DNA of 34,641 nucleotides, taken from an uncultured Verrucomicrobiota bacterium (GTDB taxonomy: Bacteria; Verrucomicrobiota; Verrucomicrobiia; Verrucomicrobiales; Akkermansiaceae). This document shows positions 33,924 to 34,641 of the stretch, piece after piece (within the stretch, counting starts at the first letter, position 1; each line of letters opens with the position of its first letter). A program made the position numbers and the translations under genes. The notes below the pieces were generated by a model that saw only the letters and a program-made list of their open reading frames with translations, was not told the origin of the DNA and did not search any database. The stretch lies in assembly GCA_937867415.1 (NCBI GenBank), contig CALMKO010000028.1:1-34641 (forward strand), written 5' to 3'.

Positions 33924-34548
33924 CTAAGCGATGGTGCGGGGGGCGGCGGATTGATGGGAGATCATGGAGGTTGGATCAAAGATGGATTGGCGAGGGACGC
34001 CTAGGGGGAATCATGCGGCCGCCAGTGGTTGTAGCGGTCGAGTCATTCCTCCAGACTCTCGCGCAAGGCTGGTTGCGTGCCGTGTTCAAACAGGTAGATC
34101 CGCTCCTATTTCACGCCCCTCCAGAGCCGCTCGATGAAGACCTTGTCCATCCAGCGCCCTTTGCCGTCCATGCTGATTTTCACTCCCAGATCCGTCAGGC
34201 GGCCCGTCCATTCCGCCGAGGTGAACTGGCAGCCCTGGTCGGCGTTGAAGATCTCGGAGACCTTGCCGGTGGAGTTCAGCGCCTTCTCCAAGGCTTCCAG
34301 CCAAAGGTCGCTTCCCATGGTGTTGGAAAGCGCCCCGCCAAGCGCCTTGCGCGAATGCCAGTCCATCACGGCACACAGGTTTGTCAGCCAGTCCTGTTCG
34401 ACAGCCTGCTGGATGGTTTTAGCGCTCTTGAGCGCCTCAAGCGCCACTCGGGCCTTGAAATCGGGGTCGTGTCGTCTTCGTTTGTCTTTCATTTTGTGTG
34501 TTCGGTCCGGCTTTAACGCCGCTCCCACACACCACCATCATCGCTTAG
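33924..34548 (-). mobile_element. Degenerate IS3-family insertion sequence remnant
   Basis: The remnant is bounded by similar inward-facing ends: CTAAGCGATGGTG at 33924-33936 and, on the minus strand, CTAAGCGATGATGGTG from 34548. Both continue into G-rich sequence with GGCGGCG/GAGCGGCG, as expected for terminal inverted repeats. Inside lies one decayed transposase gene. At about 625 bp it is half the usual 1.2-1.5 kb of an IS3 element, so it cannot transpose by itself. The exact ends and any target-site duplication are uncertain. Confidence 0.6.
34001..34492 (-). pseudogene. IS3-family transposase, internally deleted with in-frame stops
   Basis: Reading from the ATG at 34492, the first residues (MKDKRRRHDPDFKARVALEA) are a typical IS3 OrfA N-terminus. 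They run directly into the OrfB DDE domain at LTNLCAVMDWHSRKALGG, so the rest of OrfA, the frameshift window and the first catalytic aspartate are deleted. The second Asp (NADQGCQFTS) and the Glu (WMDKVFIERLW) remain. TAG at 34108-34106 sits where a tyrosine would follow RLWRGVK; the same frame then reads ERIYLFEHGTQPALRESLEE, meets TGA at 34045-34043 where a Trp is expected, continues LDRYNHWRPHDSP and ends at TAG 34003-34001. It is non-functional. Confidence 0.9.
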
Positions 34549-34557
34549 CCGCTGGCC
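34486..34557 (-). repeat. 72-bp structured repeat, copy 2
   Basis: The inverted partner of 33518-33589. On the minus strand it ends in ACAAAATGAAAG, which contains the transposase start codon, so this copy is the leader of the IS remnant. The inner hairpin here is CGGC-GTTAAA-GCCG inside GTGTG/CACAC arms. After it, 84 bases to the window end contain no recognisable gene. Confidence 0.75.
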
Positions 34558-34641
34558 TGATTTTCTGGGACCGCCTCAAGGCGTTGTAGGGGCGTGTCTA
34601 TGACCGCCCAAGTGACTGAAGAGGCGATTCCCGCTTTTTTC

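Noticed and set aside
33971-34516. 181-residue plus-strand open frame over the IS remnant
   Set aside because: It is the complement of the transposase pseudogene, whose DDE motifs are unmistakable on the minus strand.

Overview
This is a GC-rich (about 62% by eye) bacterial contig, most likely from a member of the Verrucomicrobiota (Verrucomicrobiales/Akkermansiaceae-like). The reasons are a run of secreted glycoside hydrolases without SusC/SusD, a DUF6807 ('PmoA') protein beside sugar hydrolases, large secreted proteins with autotransporter-type beta-strand repeats but no beta-barrel, a recurring C-terminal domain with a DxDGDGLxN-type loop, and starts that mostly lack Shine-Dalgarno sequences. 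The assignment is inference, since no rRNA or marker gene is present. The first 18 bases are a Nextera/Tn5 sequencing adapter, so the left edge is an untrimmed contig end.

Layout. 21-4718: a 5'-truncated, multidomain secreted subtilisin/kexin-like protease. 5005-23480: a tight, single-strand row of Sec-exported carbohydrate enzymes: a GH29-like multimodular protein, two tandem GH29 alpha-L-fucosidases, a frameshifted GH95, a GH97, a GH106-type rhamnosidase, a DUF6807 protein and a GH78 rhamnosidase. Spacings are short, including a 4-bp ATGA overlap, which suggests an operon. 23520-23777 holds the fossil of a C-terminal domain. 23787-30692 encodes a 2301-residue PL11-type rhamnogalacturonan lyase with a long repetitive tail. 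On the minus strand, 30743-31318 encodes an FMN-dependent NADPH reductase. 31672-33332 is an ECF sigma factor followed by a putative membrane anti-sigma partner that is probably cut short by an in-frame stop. 33518-34641 is a mobile-DNA graveyard: a decayed IS3-family transposase, two inverted 72-bp structured repeats, and two long-hairpin repeats.

How the genes fit together. The GH29/GH95 enzymes would remove alpha-L-fucose (or L-galactose), GH78/GH106 alpha-L-rhamnose, GH97 alpha-galactose or alpha-glucose, and PL11 would cut a rhamnogalacturonan backbone. Together they suggest extracellular or periplasmic dismantling of a fucose- and rhamnose-decorated pectin, gum or mucilage. No sulfatase, sugar transporter, SusC/SusD pair or fucose/rhamnose catabolic gene lies in the window, so uptake and catabolism must be encoded elsewhere.

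Points that stand out: the compact fucose/rhamnose cluster with a DUF6807 gene inside it; the unusual GH29-like protein flanked by beta-strand modules; a duplicated unit of about 1.2 kb in the giant lyase; a shared C-terminal domain that may be a sorting or anchoring signal; a one-base frameshift in GH95; and a strong TGTTAG context for the rare leucine codon TTA.
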